A stretch of 64,000 nucleotides of DNA, from assembly GCA_009760885.1 (NCBI GenBank), contig CM019693.1, positions 1,492,300 through 1,556,299 on the forward strand, written 5' to 3'. The notes below the pieces were generated by a model. That model saw nothing but the letters and a program-made list of their open reading frames with translations. It ran no database searches and was not told the origin of the DNA. The stretch comes from Achatina immaculata (lineage: Eukaryota > Mollusca > Gastropoda > Stylommatophora > Achatinidae). The position numbers and the translations under genes were made by a program. This document shows positions 53,855 through 64,000 of this stretch, one piece after another (within the stretch, counting starts at the first letter, position 1; each line of letters starts with the position of its first letter).

Positions 53855-55380
53855 AGTGAAATAGTTGTTTAAAACTTAAAATGTCTCACATATTTCAGTT
53901 TTGCCCAAAACTTCAAACACCCATATTAAAATTTTTACAATTTTAACTGGGATAAGAGTTAAAACAACTTTGAAGTTTTTAACACGACAATCATCATTAA
54001 GGAGACATTTACAGTGATCATAGTTAAAACCTCTTTTCCAGTTTTATTCAAATAACTGGCACCAATCGAAGGCAGAGAGTTTGTGGAAATGAGTTCTGCC
54101 TTTTGACAGCAATTAAAAGCTATAAAAACAAAATCAAGTCAACTTAACGCATAAATAAACTGATACCAACAGCAGACAAAACTATTCCTGCACTAGGTCA
54201 TACAAATTTAAAAATTGGAGCTGAATCTGGTTCTCACAGATTTTTAAGAAGCAGAATTTTAAATCATTTTCTATCCAAAATGAGCCAGAGAGATCTGCCA
54301 AAATATCATATGCCCAGGGAGGTGGTGGGGAACTGGCTTACAGATCACTAAGAGCAGCGATGTCCAAGGGAAAGCACAAGAATACCAAGACAACAATTAG
54401 CAAGAATTAACTCTATACACGGTTCGGTCAGTAACATGATCCACACACACACACACACACAGCACTAGGATAAAATCCACGTTATGATCTATGTACCACT
54501 CATGCCAAATAATTATTTTCAACAAAAATAATGTTGGGGAAGTATGCCACCAACACAAGACAACAACACTTAATCAATCGCAACAAATCAGTTAGTACAA
54601 AGGCTGTTCTACTGAAACCTCTAGGAGTTATCAACAATAAATATGTGTTCAAAATGTACAGATGGATGGTTTTTACAAATTCTGAATGAGAAAAAAAAAG
54701 AAACACGGAACAAAAATATTATTTAAATCTAATGTATCTAAAAAAATGACATAAATAACCATGAGCATAATTACTCTTGAAATGGTTTATCAAGAACATA
54801 CTAAGGATGTAACATAACTGTTTTGTGTTAAATTACTTATGCAGTAATCCTGAATTTGATTCGATCACTTCTTGTGAAGGCTGATGGGGGGGAGGGCCTG
54901 TGTACATCTCAGACTGTGAAACAAATATCTGCTTTTCATTTTTTTGGAGTGATGTTCAGAAGTCTATACAGAGTTTGTTTAAAAAACATAAATAAATAAA
55001 ACAAAATATGTAACAGCACATAATGAAAAATATCAAGAGGGCCTATATGTCTTTACAGTGTACATTTTTGCTGGAGTTCATGTCACACTGTATTTGATTT
55101 GAAACATTTCCTTATCTGATTTCTGCTTTTCTGTCATGGGCAGCTTACAAAAGTGAAGTAACCCAAAGATTATAAATGTTGATTCACTGTTGGCTCAAAC
55201 TTTATGGCTGCACAAACATTCAGAATCAGGTTCATGTTTGTTGATCGGCCTGTAACTGAATTTGAAATATGAGAAACTGATACATGCTGTAAGGATACTG
55301 AAAACAAATCTGCTGGATTCAGCACTGGATGGATCCTAAGAAGATCTGAAAAGCAAGTTCCAGCAATGAAGAAAATTCTT
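53855..55380. other. Unassigned AT-rich sequence
   Basis: (CA)n at 54443-54462. No gene is recognised over 1.5 kb. Confidence 0.45.
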
Positions 55381-55384
55381 GAAA

Positions 55385-55935
55385 TCTTCTTACATCTTAC
55401 ATCTTTCCCATGCCGCTAAACATCACATAGGGCTTGCATGGTAGTTCGCCAAGATTTCCTGTTTTCAGTGAGTTTTTCAATCTCATCAAGGGATGTTATG
55501 CCCACTGAAATGTCCTCTCTTAACAATGTCTTCTTTAGAGTTTCATGTGGCTGACCTCTTTTTTTCAGCCTGTTGTGTTCCACTTGACAGTTTGTTTGGG
55601 GATTCTCTGATTGTTTCTTCTCATCACATGACGGACATTAAGTCCATCTTCTTTTTCTGATAACCCATGAGACAGGTTGTTGTTTGCTCATCTTTTATCT
55701 CTGCGTTGTTCTTGAAATCATTCCATTTTATACAGAGTATTTTCCTTAGGCATTTGTTTTCAAAAGAATCTAATTTCTTGTCTATTTCTTTAGTTGTTTT
55801 CCAGCTTTCACATGCATAAATGAGGGTGGATATTATTTTTTAATTGAATAATCTTACCTTGGTTTTTTTGTGCTTATAACTTTTGAATGCCATATGTTCT
55901 CAAGATTCTCGAAGGTTTATATTTTTTTAAAAAGT
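55385..55935 (-). mobile_element. RT-family-B LINE, 3' fragment
   Basis: Minus-strand words: LENIWHSKVISTKT-like start, ESWKTTKEIDKKLDSFENKC, LRKILCIKWNDFKNNAEIKD, CLMGYQKKKMDL in a shifted frame, SGHMKLKKTLLREDISVGIT and SLDEIEKLTENRKSW. The tail is GTAAGATGTAAGAAG. Frameshifted but recent-looking. Confidence 0.9.
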
Positions 55936-55939
55936 TTTT

Positions 55940-56420
55940 GAAAATTTTTTTTGAACGTTAAAAAAAAAACTCTTTAAATCTGCCCACTAATTAATATTAC
56001 GCTGTTGTGTATCCTTAAAAAAAGTACATGATTTCTTTGACCAACACACAATAAATGCAAAGGAACAATAAGATGATTACTTCACTTATTAAAACAAAGT
56101 GAAGACACAAACTCAAACAACTGCCTTGACAGGTTAAATACTCTACTACTAGACTGAGTTAATTATGTACTGTCAATAATTCAAATGGTTCATATTAAAG
56201 GTACAGATGAGTAATACACTGAAGAAGTATGAGCAATACAGAAACAAAATAATGTCACATGTAGACTGTCAATATATTATTATATGTGAATATTTATGTA
56301 AGAGAATGAAATATAATTCTTTCAGCCCTTCTTAAAAAAAGAGAAGGATAGCTAAGAGAAGGAGAGAGACAAGAGTGTTTAAGTTACCAATATTCATTAT
56401 AAATATACATACACACATGT
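55940..56420. other. Unassigned AT-rich sequence
   Basis: No gene or repeat is recognised. Confidence 0.45.
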
Positions 56421-56424
56421 ATAC

Positions 56425-56700
56425 TGTCGTCTGGTTAGCTGAGTTGCTAGGCGCTTGGCTTACTAAGCCAGCTGTACGGGGTTCAAATCCCAGCAGTGGG
56501 GATTTTTTCAGGCACACCAGAAAGGGCCCGGGGTCCACCCAGCCTAAAAAAATTAGTACCAGAGAAATCTTGGAAGGTAAATGCAGCCAGGTGTGAAACT
56601 GATCACATCACACTTTCACAGGCCGATGTTCTTGGAAATACAGGCCTAACACAGTATCCCCAATATGCTTCAATAGCATGGAAATGGGAATGAATATATA
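56425..56700 (+). repeat. tRNA-derived SINE (R2), most complete copy
   Basis: Head: GTCGTCTGGTTAGCTGAGTT, an anticodon-arm-like TTGGCTTACTAAGCCAG and a perfect B box GGTTCAAATCC (56480-56490). Body: CCACCCAGCCTAAAAAAATT, TAAATGCAGCCAGGTGTGAA, CATCACACTTTCACAGGCCG and AGGCCTAACACAGTATCCCC. It ends in an (AT)n run at 56694-56712. The retained tRNA-like fold makes it the type copy, yet the body and absence of a discriminator end argue against a functional tRNA. Confidence 0.85.
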
Positions 56701-56714
56701 TATATATCTATATA

Positions 56715-57900
56715 TATTCTGTAAGTCTAATGATTTTATGCTACTTTTTATTTCTCATTTGTATGTAGCTGTTAATACATTTTTATTTGCTTTTTTTTCT
56801 TCAGAGAAACACTATTTCTTCAAGTAACACTGAATCTTCAAGAACTTTTCATTTCACAAAGTTAAAAAAAAACCCCTGCCATATTGTGACCAATTAACTA
56901 GTTGAAAAAAAAAGTAATGAAAATAATATAAATGCTTATTTATGTACATTAGAGAAAGAAATAAATCTACTAGGATGCAAAAATATAACATTTTTGTATT
57001 ACTTCTTTTGAACCATTATTTTAAAAAAAAATTAATGAACTAACTGTGCTGCAGCAAAAATACATCACATAAAAAACATATGTAGTAAACAATTCTATAA
57101 AAAGTTTGGATGAAAAAGGTGCTCATTGTTTCACCTCATAAAATATTTTTAAAAAATATGAATTCATAACATGTTTCTTCTTTTCTTTTCATTTTTTGTT
57201 AAAACAAAGAAATATAAACTCATAAAAACCTTCTTTGACATAAAAGTATATAATGTTAATAAAGGTCTGTGTATAAAAGTTTCCCTACAGATGTACCTCA
57301 TCGTTATAGGTTCAGCTCATTATTCCAAGTGGAGGCTTGCTCACATATTCATGAACTGAAACCTCATGGTAATATTTAGGAGGGTAACAAAAAAAAAAAA
57401 CAATGAGGTATAAAAATAGACTAATAAGTATATGAGGAAGAAGAGAAAAAAAGCCAGTTCAAAAAAATTACCGCTTTTCAGTACATTATATGAGTCCAAC
57501 ATATGCCTGTAAGGTTAATAAGCACAAAAATATACACAAAATACATCAGTATGTTCAACCCAATATGTTGCACACAAACATCTGCATGACATATAAACTT
57601 GAACCACAACAGATGGTTGACTTTGGTAATAATGGATAACAACAAGAGTTAAAACAGCAATGCTTTGACAACAAAGTTTTTTCAGTATAAACCAACGAGC
57701 AAATAAAATCTTCACAAGTTTTAAGTAATAGAAGCATCTTCCTAACATCTTGAATGAAATGATGTTTCTCAACAAGGTTTAATAAAAACATCATTAGAGG
57801 TTTGGCATTTAAAAAAGAAAAGAATATACTTCATATAATTAAAAAAAAAAGAATGAAATTAAACACTGATGAAGATATTTTTTTTTTCAAAAAGCACTTT
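56715..57900. other. Unassigned AT-rich sequence
   Basis: No gene. Open minus-strand frames at 57515-57794 show no domain. Confidence 0.45.
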
Positions 57901-57904
57901 TACA

Positions 57905-58256
57905 TTTCTTGGTAAGATGTTACATGATATCTTTATAACATTTTTTGGTAAGATGTTACATGATATCTTTATAACATTTCTTGGTAAGATGCTACATGAT
58001 ATCTTTATAACATTTCTTGGTAAGATGTTACATGATATCTTTATAACATTTCTTGGTAAGATGTTACATGATATCTTTATAACATTTCTTGGTAAGATGC
58101 TACATGATATCTTTATAACATTTCTTGGTAAGATGTTACATGATATCTTTATAACATTTCTTGGTAAGATGTTACATGATATCTTTATAACATTTCTTGG
58201 TAAGATGTTACATGATATCTTTATAACATTTCTTGGTAAGATGCTACATGATATCT
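57905..58256. repeat. 36-bp minisatellite, ten copies, open on both strands
   Basis: Unit ATTTCTTGGTAAGATGTTAC then ATGATATCTTTATAAC, 36 bp, extremely homogeneous (T/C at one site, one TTTT variant). Being 12 codons long it stays open as KMLHDIFITFLG on the + strand and ILPRNVIKISCN on the minus strand. Flanks are non-coding on both sides. It abuts an M1 MITE at 58257. Confidence 0.97.
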
Positions 58257-58260
58257 TTAA

Positions 58261-58508
58261 CTCTTTCACTACTGAATTAATTTCCATGCTCTGCCAGAAT
58301 AAATTGTGATGGGAAATTTTGGTAGAAAGAAACTGGAAAGATGTTACTCTAAAAAACTGTTACTCTAAAAATAATGGTTGGGTTAGATATGTGCTACTTT
58401 TCATACTTAGACTTTTGCCTAAATATTTATGCAAGATCTACTAACCTTGACAGCACTGAGACATGCAAGATCTACCAACCCTAGCAGTACCGTCTTGGAG
58501 GGAAAGAG
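58261..58508 (+). mobile_element. piggyBac-like MITE M1, type copy
   Basis: TTAA (58257-58260), then CTCTTTCACTACTG. The right end GGAGGGAAAGAG is its approximate inverse, followed by TCAA (a mutated TTAA). Length 248 bp. CTCTTT..CTGCC-type ends with TTAA duplications are typical of the piggyBac superfamily; assignment is by termini only. Confidence 0.7.
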
Positions 58509-58814
58509 TCAAAGCTTCTTAAAGAAATCACATACACTTATATCATTTTAAAAATTCTGAAAAATCATAAAATATTAATTAACTAATTTTTCCTATTTGT
58601 TTTAACTCTTAATCTACTACACATCATCCATGATCCGCAAACTTTTTTGGTGTAAATAAAAAATCTTGATCACAATGTCTTGAAACGATACGATACCCAC
58701 ATTCAATATTTATGGTAGTTTAAAATTACAATTTCCAAACAAAACCATTTGACCGTAGTTATTTTTTTTAAAAATATTTTTTTAAAGTCAGTTAAACAGC
58801 TCACGGTAGGTTAA

Positions 58815-59678
58815 TTCTTTTGCTCCAAAATTAGTTCCTTTATCGTGCCAGAATAAATTTGATGAGAATTTTTTATACAAATAAACTAGCAGGAAGTTAT
58901 TCTTCAAGAAATGTGCTACACTTGACTGTCACAAATCCGGCAATCAGTCAGCTGGTTCAATCAGTTATCCAGCTCTAATTTCCATGAGAGACACTTCAGG
59001 TTTCCTGGGTGACCACACTGACCTGCCACTATGGGTTGGAAGCACTAGCTGTCGCATCACTGGCTTTGAGCATTTTCAATCACCAGTAAGGCATTTCCAA
59101 TTGTATTTTGTGTATTTTTATTATAACCTGCTGACATTTAGCCTCGGTCATGGCTCTAATTTATACAATCAGTGCTTCTCATGGTGTGACGTGCAAACAT
59201 CATACATTGTCAATAACAGATAAGATAGACTCTGAAAAAAAAAAAAAAAGAACTTGACAGCGGTGTGTCTGTGCGAAGCTTGTGTGATTTATACAGCATC
59301 GACTCATCTACTGTTTATGACACAAAGAAACAGCTAGAAAAATTACATGTACCTGTAACTTTTACCTGTGTTTCATTAAAATTTCATTTTATCTCCATTT
59401 CATTTTTCGTTTTCCTTCATTAACCTACATGTGCTGACTTACAGGGCATTTTAAAGGTAGGATGAAGTGGTTAGTTGTTGGGTTAAATGTTTTCTAACAT
59501 AACCATCAGTAATCTGGAAAAATCACTTAATCAGGTTTTGATGATGCTGGATTTATGATGGTTGAGTGTAGTTTTCATTTCTTTTTTTTAAATAACTTTT
59601 CCTAAATATCACTGTAAGCACTGATTCACATATATGTGGAAGATTACCAATCCTGCTAGTGTCATTTTAGAGTGAGAG
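58815..59678 (+). mobile_element. Possible longer M1 element or split M1
   Basis: The left end TTAATTCTTTTGCTCCAAAA matches the M1 start, and GTGCCAGAATAAATTTGATG its interior. The right end TTTTAGAGTGAGAG then TTAA at 59679-59682 matches the M1 end. About 500 bp between 58940 and 59450 is absent from the type copy, either a nested insertion or internal sequence of a less deleted element. The open frame 58984-59223 within it has no recognised domain. Confidence 0.5.
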
Positions 59679-59689
59679 TTAAGACTTAA

Positions 59690-60710
59690 TAACAAAACCA
59701 GATGCTACATGGAAGAGCATCTTCTAAAAGAAGTAAACCTGCTCTTGAAGTTTTTGTGTTGACACATTTAGACTAACTTTTTTACATACGTGGAAGCTTC
59801 CTTTCCCTATCGCTGAAAGTTATTGCTTGGGTTCTTCCGCAATGACAGCATTAGAAAACACTTCTTTCATCTAAAACAAATGCTACTTTAAGTGTAGAAA
59901 CACATGCTTCAACATTCGGCTTAGTTTTATTGCAATAACAAGCTGCCTGCAGAAGTTCTGGATAGTAATTTCATCATACAGTTTATATTAATGCTGAAAA
60001 ACAAGGGTTTTCAACCATTTTTTTTATGCCTTGGGCCACTTTAACAGTCCTGCAAACACTTTCTTGAATAATAATAATAATAATAATAATGATGCTGATG
60101 ATTTGAATTGTCACCAATAATTAGTGGGGATATGAGTTTTTTTTACAATTAACACTCCTGATTACTAAACAGAGTGCAGAGTTCACATCCAGCTAGTAAA
60201 TGAGATTTTTTTTTTCTTTTTCTTTTGCAAGACTATGACTTCCTTAATAGTGTATTTATCTCCGATGGTTTCATGGACAACAAGATCAGATGCCTGCCAT
60301 GCACACCAGAGGACACTGCACAAATGGCCAATACTGAAAAATAGTGTTCATGTACAAATCAATCCCATGTATGTTAGAACCATACCCAAATAGACCAAGA
60401 ATGGACACATTAAAAAAAAAAAGACAAAATTTTATGAGATAACAGATGATCATCTCTGCAAGTCATGTTTTGTTTCAACTTTCACTTTTCAGTTCACACT
60501 TAGTTTAAAGATGTCTGTTATCCTCTCTCTCTCTCTCTCTCTCTTTTATTCTGCCTCTTAAGTCCCACATTTGTTATTCTCTGTTGTTATGAAGTTTCCA
60601 CGACTTGCACAGTAAACATAAAAAATATTTTAACTCTGTAATTAGCTAACAGAATTTGAAAGTCATTTTTAAAAACATGGCTTACTTTGGCTAATCATAC
60701 AAATACTAAT
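59690..60710. other. Unassigned AT-rich sequence
   Basis: (AAT)n at 60069-60090 and (TC)n at 60524-60543. No gene. Confidence 0.45.
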
Positions 60711-60714
60711 CAAC

Positions 60715-60890
60715 TGACAAATAACACTAAAGTCAATTAAAAATAATACTAATTACCAATCAATAAAAAATAATAACACTAATTAACAGTTGAGACAAAT
60801 AACACTAATTAATAATGAACTGAAAAATAACAGTAATTAATAATAAATTTAAAAAAATAACACTGGTTAATAACTAACAAAAATAACACC
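60715..60890 (+). repeat. AT-rich degenerate tandem repeat, about 30-35 bp
   Basis: Units centred on AAATAACACTAATTAATAA with variable spacers, five to six copies. Confidence 0.8.
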
Positions 60891-60896
60891 AAGTAG

Positions 60897-61571
60897 CTCT
60901 TCCCGTGCCATTGTCAAAAAATTGATGACTTCTGGTTAGTCAAGTTTGTGCCATCATCACTATAGTAATGGTTGGTGAGTTTCAGTGTAAAAACCAGTGT
61001 AATGTTTTGATTGTAAACATTTAGTGCGCATGTCCAATGACCCTTTTCATTATGGCTGAAGAGTGGTTAGCAATGAGTGTGAAAATAGAAGTTTTGATCG
61101 AGAATTTTCACTTTTTGGTGATGCAGATAAGGATATGGCATGGTCTGTGACCAGACCAGCGTTCTTGAATGTATCACAAGTAGATCTAGACATATCAGAC
61201 AACTGGATAAGCAGTTAGAAGGTTATTTCAGACATTATTTTAGTGAGAACCCCACATATCATCACAAGACAAGATTGACAAGTAGATCTAGACATCTCAT
61301 ATGGTAAGTAGTGTAGATATAGACCTAACCGATGGTAAGTAGGACACAATTATTGTCTAAAAACATCACATTACTTCTTTTTTCCTAAAAAACTCCACAT
61401 TTATTAAATCTTCATACATTTAGTTATTTTGAAACATAGTAAGTACACTTTTAACATGGAAATACTCTGTTTCATTCACTTTTACTAATATATCCCTATT
61501 CATATCAAGACCCGCGCTTTTACTCTGGCAAAAATGAAACATCCGCATTTCTTCCTGTGGCACGGGAAGAG
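60897..61571 (+). mobile_element. piggyBac-like element, internally deleted (675 bp)
   Basis: Perfect 14-bp inverted termini CTCTTCCCGTGCCA (60897-60910) and its inverse at 61558-61571. TTAA follows on the right (61572-61575); the left counterpart is GTAG, presumably mutated. Inside, an ATG-led segment MAEEWLAMS (61052) continues in a shifted frame as SFDREFSLFGDADKDMAWSV then TRPAFLNVSQVDLDISDNW. This acidic N-terminal-like text could be a piggyBac transposase start. The catalytic core is absent. Termini and TTAA are seen; superfamily is inferred. Confidence 0.7.
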
Positions 61572-61579
61572 TTAATAAT

Positions 61580-62560
61580 CAATTGAAAAACTCGAAGGAC
61601 CAATATTAACTATTTTGAAGTATTATTACCTACATTAATTATTACTCTCTGTTTTCTTAGAGGCAATACAAACTACAGGATCTGTTAAACTTAACTGTTT
61701 GTTATAAATCTGTGCTTTCTTTCACATTTATCAGATAACTGAGTGTCTGCCTTGCTGAATTTTACAAGGAACATATATTTATATAAAGCGAAATAAACAT
61801 CAAATCTATATTGCTAAACACATCATTTTTTTTCATTTTTTTTTCTTTTGGTTAAACACATACAATATACAACCTGAGTTGCTGAGCTATCTATACAGAT
61901 TGTTGCAGTAAATTCATATATATACATATATATATATATATCATTTTAATGCCTGTATCCACACAGCCTGGAAAACCCTAATAGTTACAACATGAACATG
62001 GCTTTAACAAACAAACAAACAAAATCATCATCTCCATCAATGCCAAAAGGCATGAGCAACCATGCTTCTCCATAAATCTCTACCTCTGAAGCTTTCCATC
62101 AGCTCAGCTAGTGAACATAAGGTTGACTGCCTCCACAAATATATATATATACATACATACACAACAACCTAAAAATAAATGTCACAGTGCTCTGTCACAT
62201 TTACAAATGGCCATAAAGAATACTACTTTGGGTGATGCTACCACAGTGTTAGAATTGTTAGAAGCCACATCCAGAAGAAACTGTTACTTCAGTGGTTCTG
62301 AATTTATACAATGAATATTCTGAAGTGCTGCACTCATCTTGCTGTCTATGCTGACTGATCACATTTAAACACTTTGGAGAATAACGATCACATTTAAACA
62401 CTTTAGAGGATAAAATACCAGACTTCATTATACATCAAGGAAGAACCTAAACTGGAATCCAATATATTTCAATGCAGCTTATCAGATAACATGGATATGC
62501 ACTATTTATAGTCCATTTTCATATAAACTTTTAATGGATTAAGTGGAGGTAAAGACGCCC
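61580..62560. other. Unassigned AT-rich sequence
   Basis: (AT)n at 61917-61940 and 62141-62162. No gene is recognised. Confidence 0.45.
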
Positions 62561-62564
62561 GCTG

Positions 62565-62970
62565 AGGGAATCAGCGACCCATAGCTGATATGCCAGCGTA
62601 AGGGTTAGCGACCCATAGCTGATATGCCAGCGTCAGGGTTAGCGACCCATAGCTGATATGCAAGCATAAGGGTTAGCGACCCATAGCTGATATGCCAGCG
62701 TCAGGGTTAGCGACCCATAGCTGACCAATACCTTGTTCCACCTATCCGTGGTACTCCCAGTAACAGGCATAGGTTGGCTAACAGGACAGGGATCACCACA
62801 GTCCACATGATGGTGGAGTCTGCTAAAGAAGCATTGCACACCCCTTGCTTTTTAGCTGCACTCAAGGACTGAAAAGTAGCCGCCACAACCCGGTCGCACA
62901 CCGATATGATGCTGTGCTACAACATCAGCTGCAAAGAACAACAGCTCCCAGTTACAGGGAATTCGTACAT
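62565..62970 (+). repeat. R1 repeat, copy 11, with expanded head
   Basis: The 34-bp head unit (AGCGACCCATAGCTGATATG plus CCAGCGTCAGGGTT) is present four times and starts a fifth, 62571-62724. A full R1 body follows: CTTGTTCCACCTATCCG, AACAGGCATAGGTTGGC, CTGCTAAAGAAGCATTGC and GCTGCAAAGAACAACAGC. Copy 8 has two units; other copies one or none. Confidence 0.93.
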
Positions 62971-62974
62971 GTAC

Positions 62975-63890
62975 AATGGATTATTTAGTGCCATTTTTAC
63001 AAAGCTTATGCTTTTTTCCCCTTGCTTTTTGTTATTAATGAACACATAAAAATTAAACATTTTTTATTCTTTTACAGAAGATGTATTTTTCAGCAAACAC
63101 ACTTACATCTAAATGAGATAATTAAGTATTAATTTCATGCATTTTAATTATACTCTTAAGTTTACGTAATTGCATTTGGAAAGATACAGTCTTTCATCCA
63201 TTACATTTTGAAGACCAGCAATCTATGCTAATTTTAATGTCACAATGTGGTGAGTAAGATACATTTAACCTATTTTAAAGCTGAAACAAGCACTATTTGT
63301 GCTAAAATTATTGAATATACAAATATACAGGCCAACAAATGGATAGAGTCTAAAAAAAAAACTTAACACGCAAAAATCAACTGAATGGAATACACAGCTT
63401 TTATACAAAGACATTAAGAAAAGTAATTACTGAAACAAAAATCAGTCCTATGTTTACTGGGACCCCTTTCTCTGAGAACAAGTGCAAAGAAGAACAAAAC
63501 ACATACCTTAAACTACCAGGACATCTAATGGCGAAGGCAAGTATAACATGCAATACACAGGACACTGATAGGTTCCTATATTAAACTTATCAGGACAACA
63601 AATAACAGTCCTAGCAGCTGGAAATATCAGAGTTTCTCAAATCAATGCCTATCTGTTCTGAAAGGCTTCCATACAGAGAAACAAAATCAGACTCTGGTCA
63701 CTTCTTGCCTTTATTTGTACTTCACATTCACACTTTTCAACAGACCACAGCTAGTTTTGTGTGTGTGTGTGTGTGCACTGCAGACAGCAAAAAAAAAACT
63801 ATGTGATACACTCACTTTGCAGAACAGTAGTACAATTGATAGTGGTAGTGACAGTAAGAGTAACAACATAGTAATTATTGTAGTAACTGC
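62975..63890. other. Unassigned AT-rich sequence
   Basis: (GT)n at 63758-63774. No gene is recognised. Confidence 0.45.
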
Positions 63891-63891
63891 A

Positions 63892-64000
63892 ACATTTTCA
63901 TCTTACATTCTTCCTGTGCCGTTAAATGTCACATAGGGCTCACATAGTTGTTTGCCAAGTTTTCCTATTCTCTGCGAGTCTTTAAACTCCATCAAGGAAC
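63892..64000 (-). mobile_element. RT-family-B 3' end, cut by the window edge
   Basis: The minus-strand end words SLMEFKDSQRIGKLGKQL, TGTGACATTTAACGGCACAG and GTAAGATG match the family-B 3' end. The element continues right of the window. Confidence 0.85.

Noticed and set aside
56425..56500. tRNA gene
   Set aside because: A and B boxes are present but the acceptor stem and 3' end are not closed, and an SINE body follows.
57905..58256. Regular 36-bp repeats considered as a CRISPR array
   Set aside because: Units are contiguous with no unique spacers, and the genome is animal.
57859..58309. Two overlapping open frames of over 140 codons on opposite strands
   Set aside because: Produced by the 36-bp array whose length is a multiple of three; flanks show no coding signal.

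Overview
This window reads as non-coding DNA of an animal genome, most likely a mollusc or another lophotrochozoan (moderate confidence). I see no prokaryotic-style operons. It is built from 3' ends of several non-LTR retrotransposon (LINE) families, SINE-like dispersed repeats, mariner-like and piggyBac-like DNA transposon derivatives, one Penelope-like element, and an unusually large number of minisatellites and microsatellites. The taxon guess rests on the character of the reverse-transcriptase (RT) fragments and the repeat style. No host marker gene is complete here.

The only host gene I can support is on the minus strand at the left end. A signal-peptide exon (9826 down to 9670, donor GTGAGT) and an immunoglobulin-like exon (526 down to 324, good acceptor, donor GTAAGT) have matching splice phase. 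They could be exons 1 and 2 of one secreted or membrane Ig-superfamily protein, separated by an intron of about 9.1 kb full of repeats. The rest of the gene would lie left of the window.

Layout: 0-10 kb holds the candidate gene, with an RT-family-B fragment, two RT-family-A fragments, an inverted duplication at 8.35-8.98 kb and copies of repeat R1. 10-20 kb has a 25-bp minisatellite (11.2 kb), a piggyBac-like MITE split by an RT-A insertion (12.4 kb), a 770-bp AGT/GGT repeat (13.0 kb), a 41-bp minisatellite (16.8 kb), an internally deleted mariner (17.96-18.89 kb) and an RT-C fragment. 20-30 kb has the best RT-A copy (20.5-21.6 kb), three sizeable minisatellites, a head-to-head inverted repeat (24.2-24.6 kb) and a polypurine tract (27.4 kb). 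30-45 kb has RT-B, RT-A, RT-C and RT-E copies, R1 SINE-like copies and a GC-rich modular repeat R4 present in inverted orientation at 30.0 and 37.6-38.2 kb. 45-64 kb is more AT-rich and less densely repetitive, with a Penelope-like element carrying inverted termini (51.9-53.2 kb), tRNA-headed SINEs, a 36-bp minisatellite that stays open in both strands (57.9-58.3 kb) and piggyBac-like MITEs.

The elements do not cooperate in a pathway. Their relation is stratigraphic, with nested insertions giving relative ages. Each RT family ends in its own short tandem tail, so many microsatellites here look like retrotransposon 3' ends. Family names RT-A to RT-E, R1 to R4 and M1 are local labels, not database names. 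I see no CRISPR array, no rRNA, no convincing functional tRNA gene and no intact transposon.
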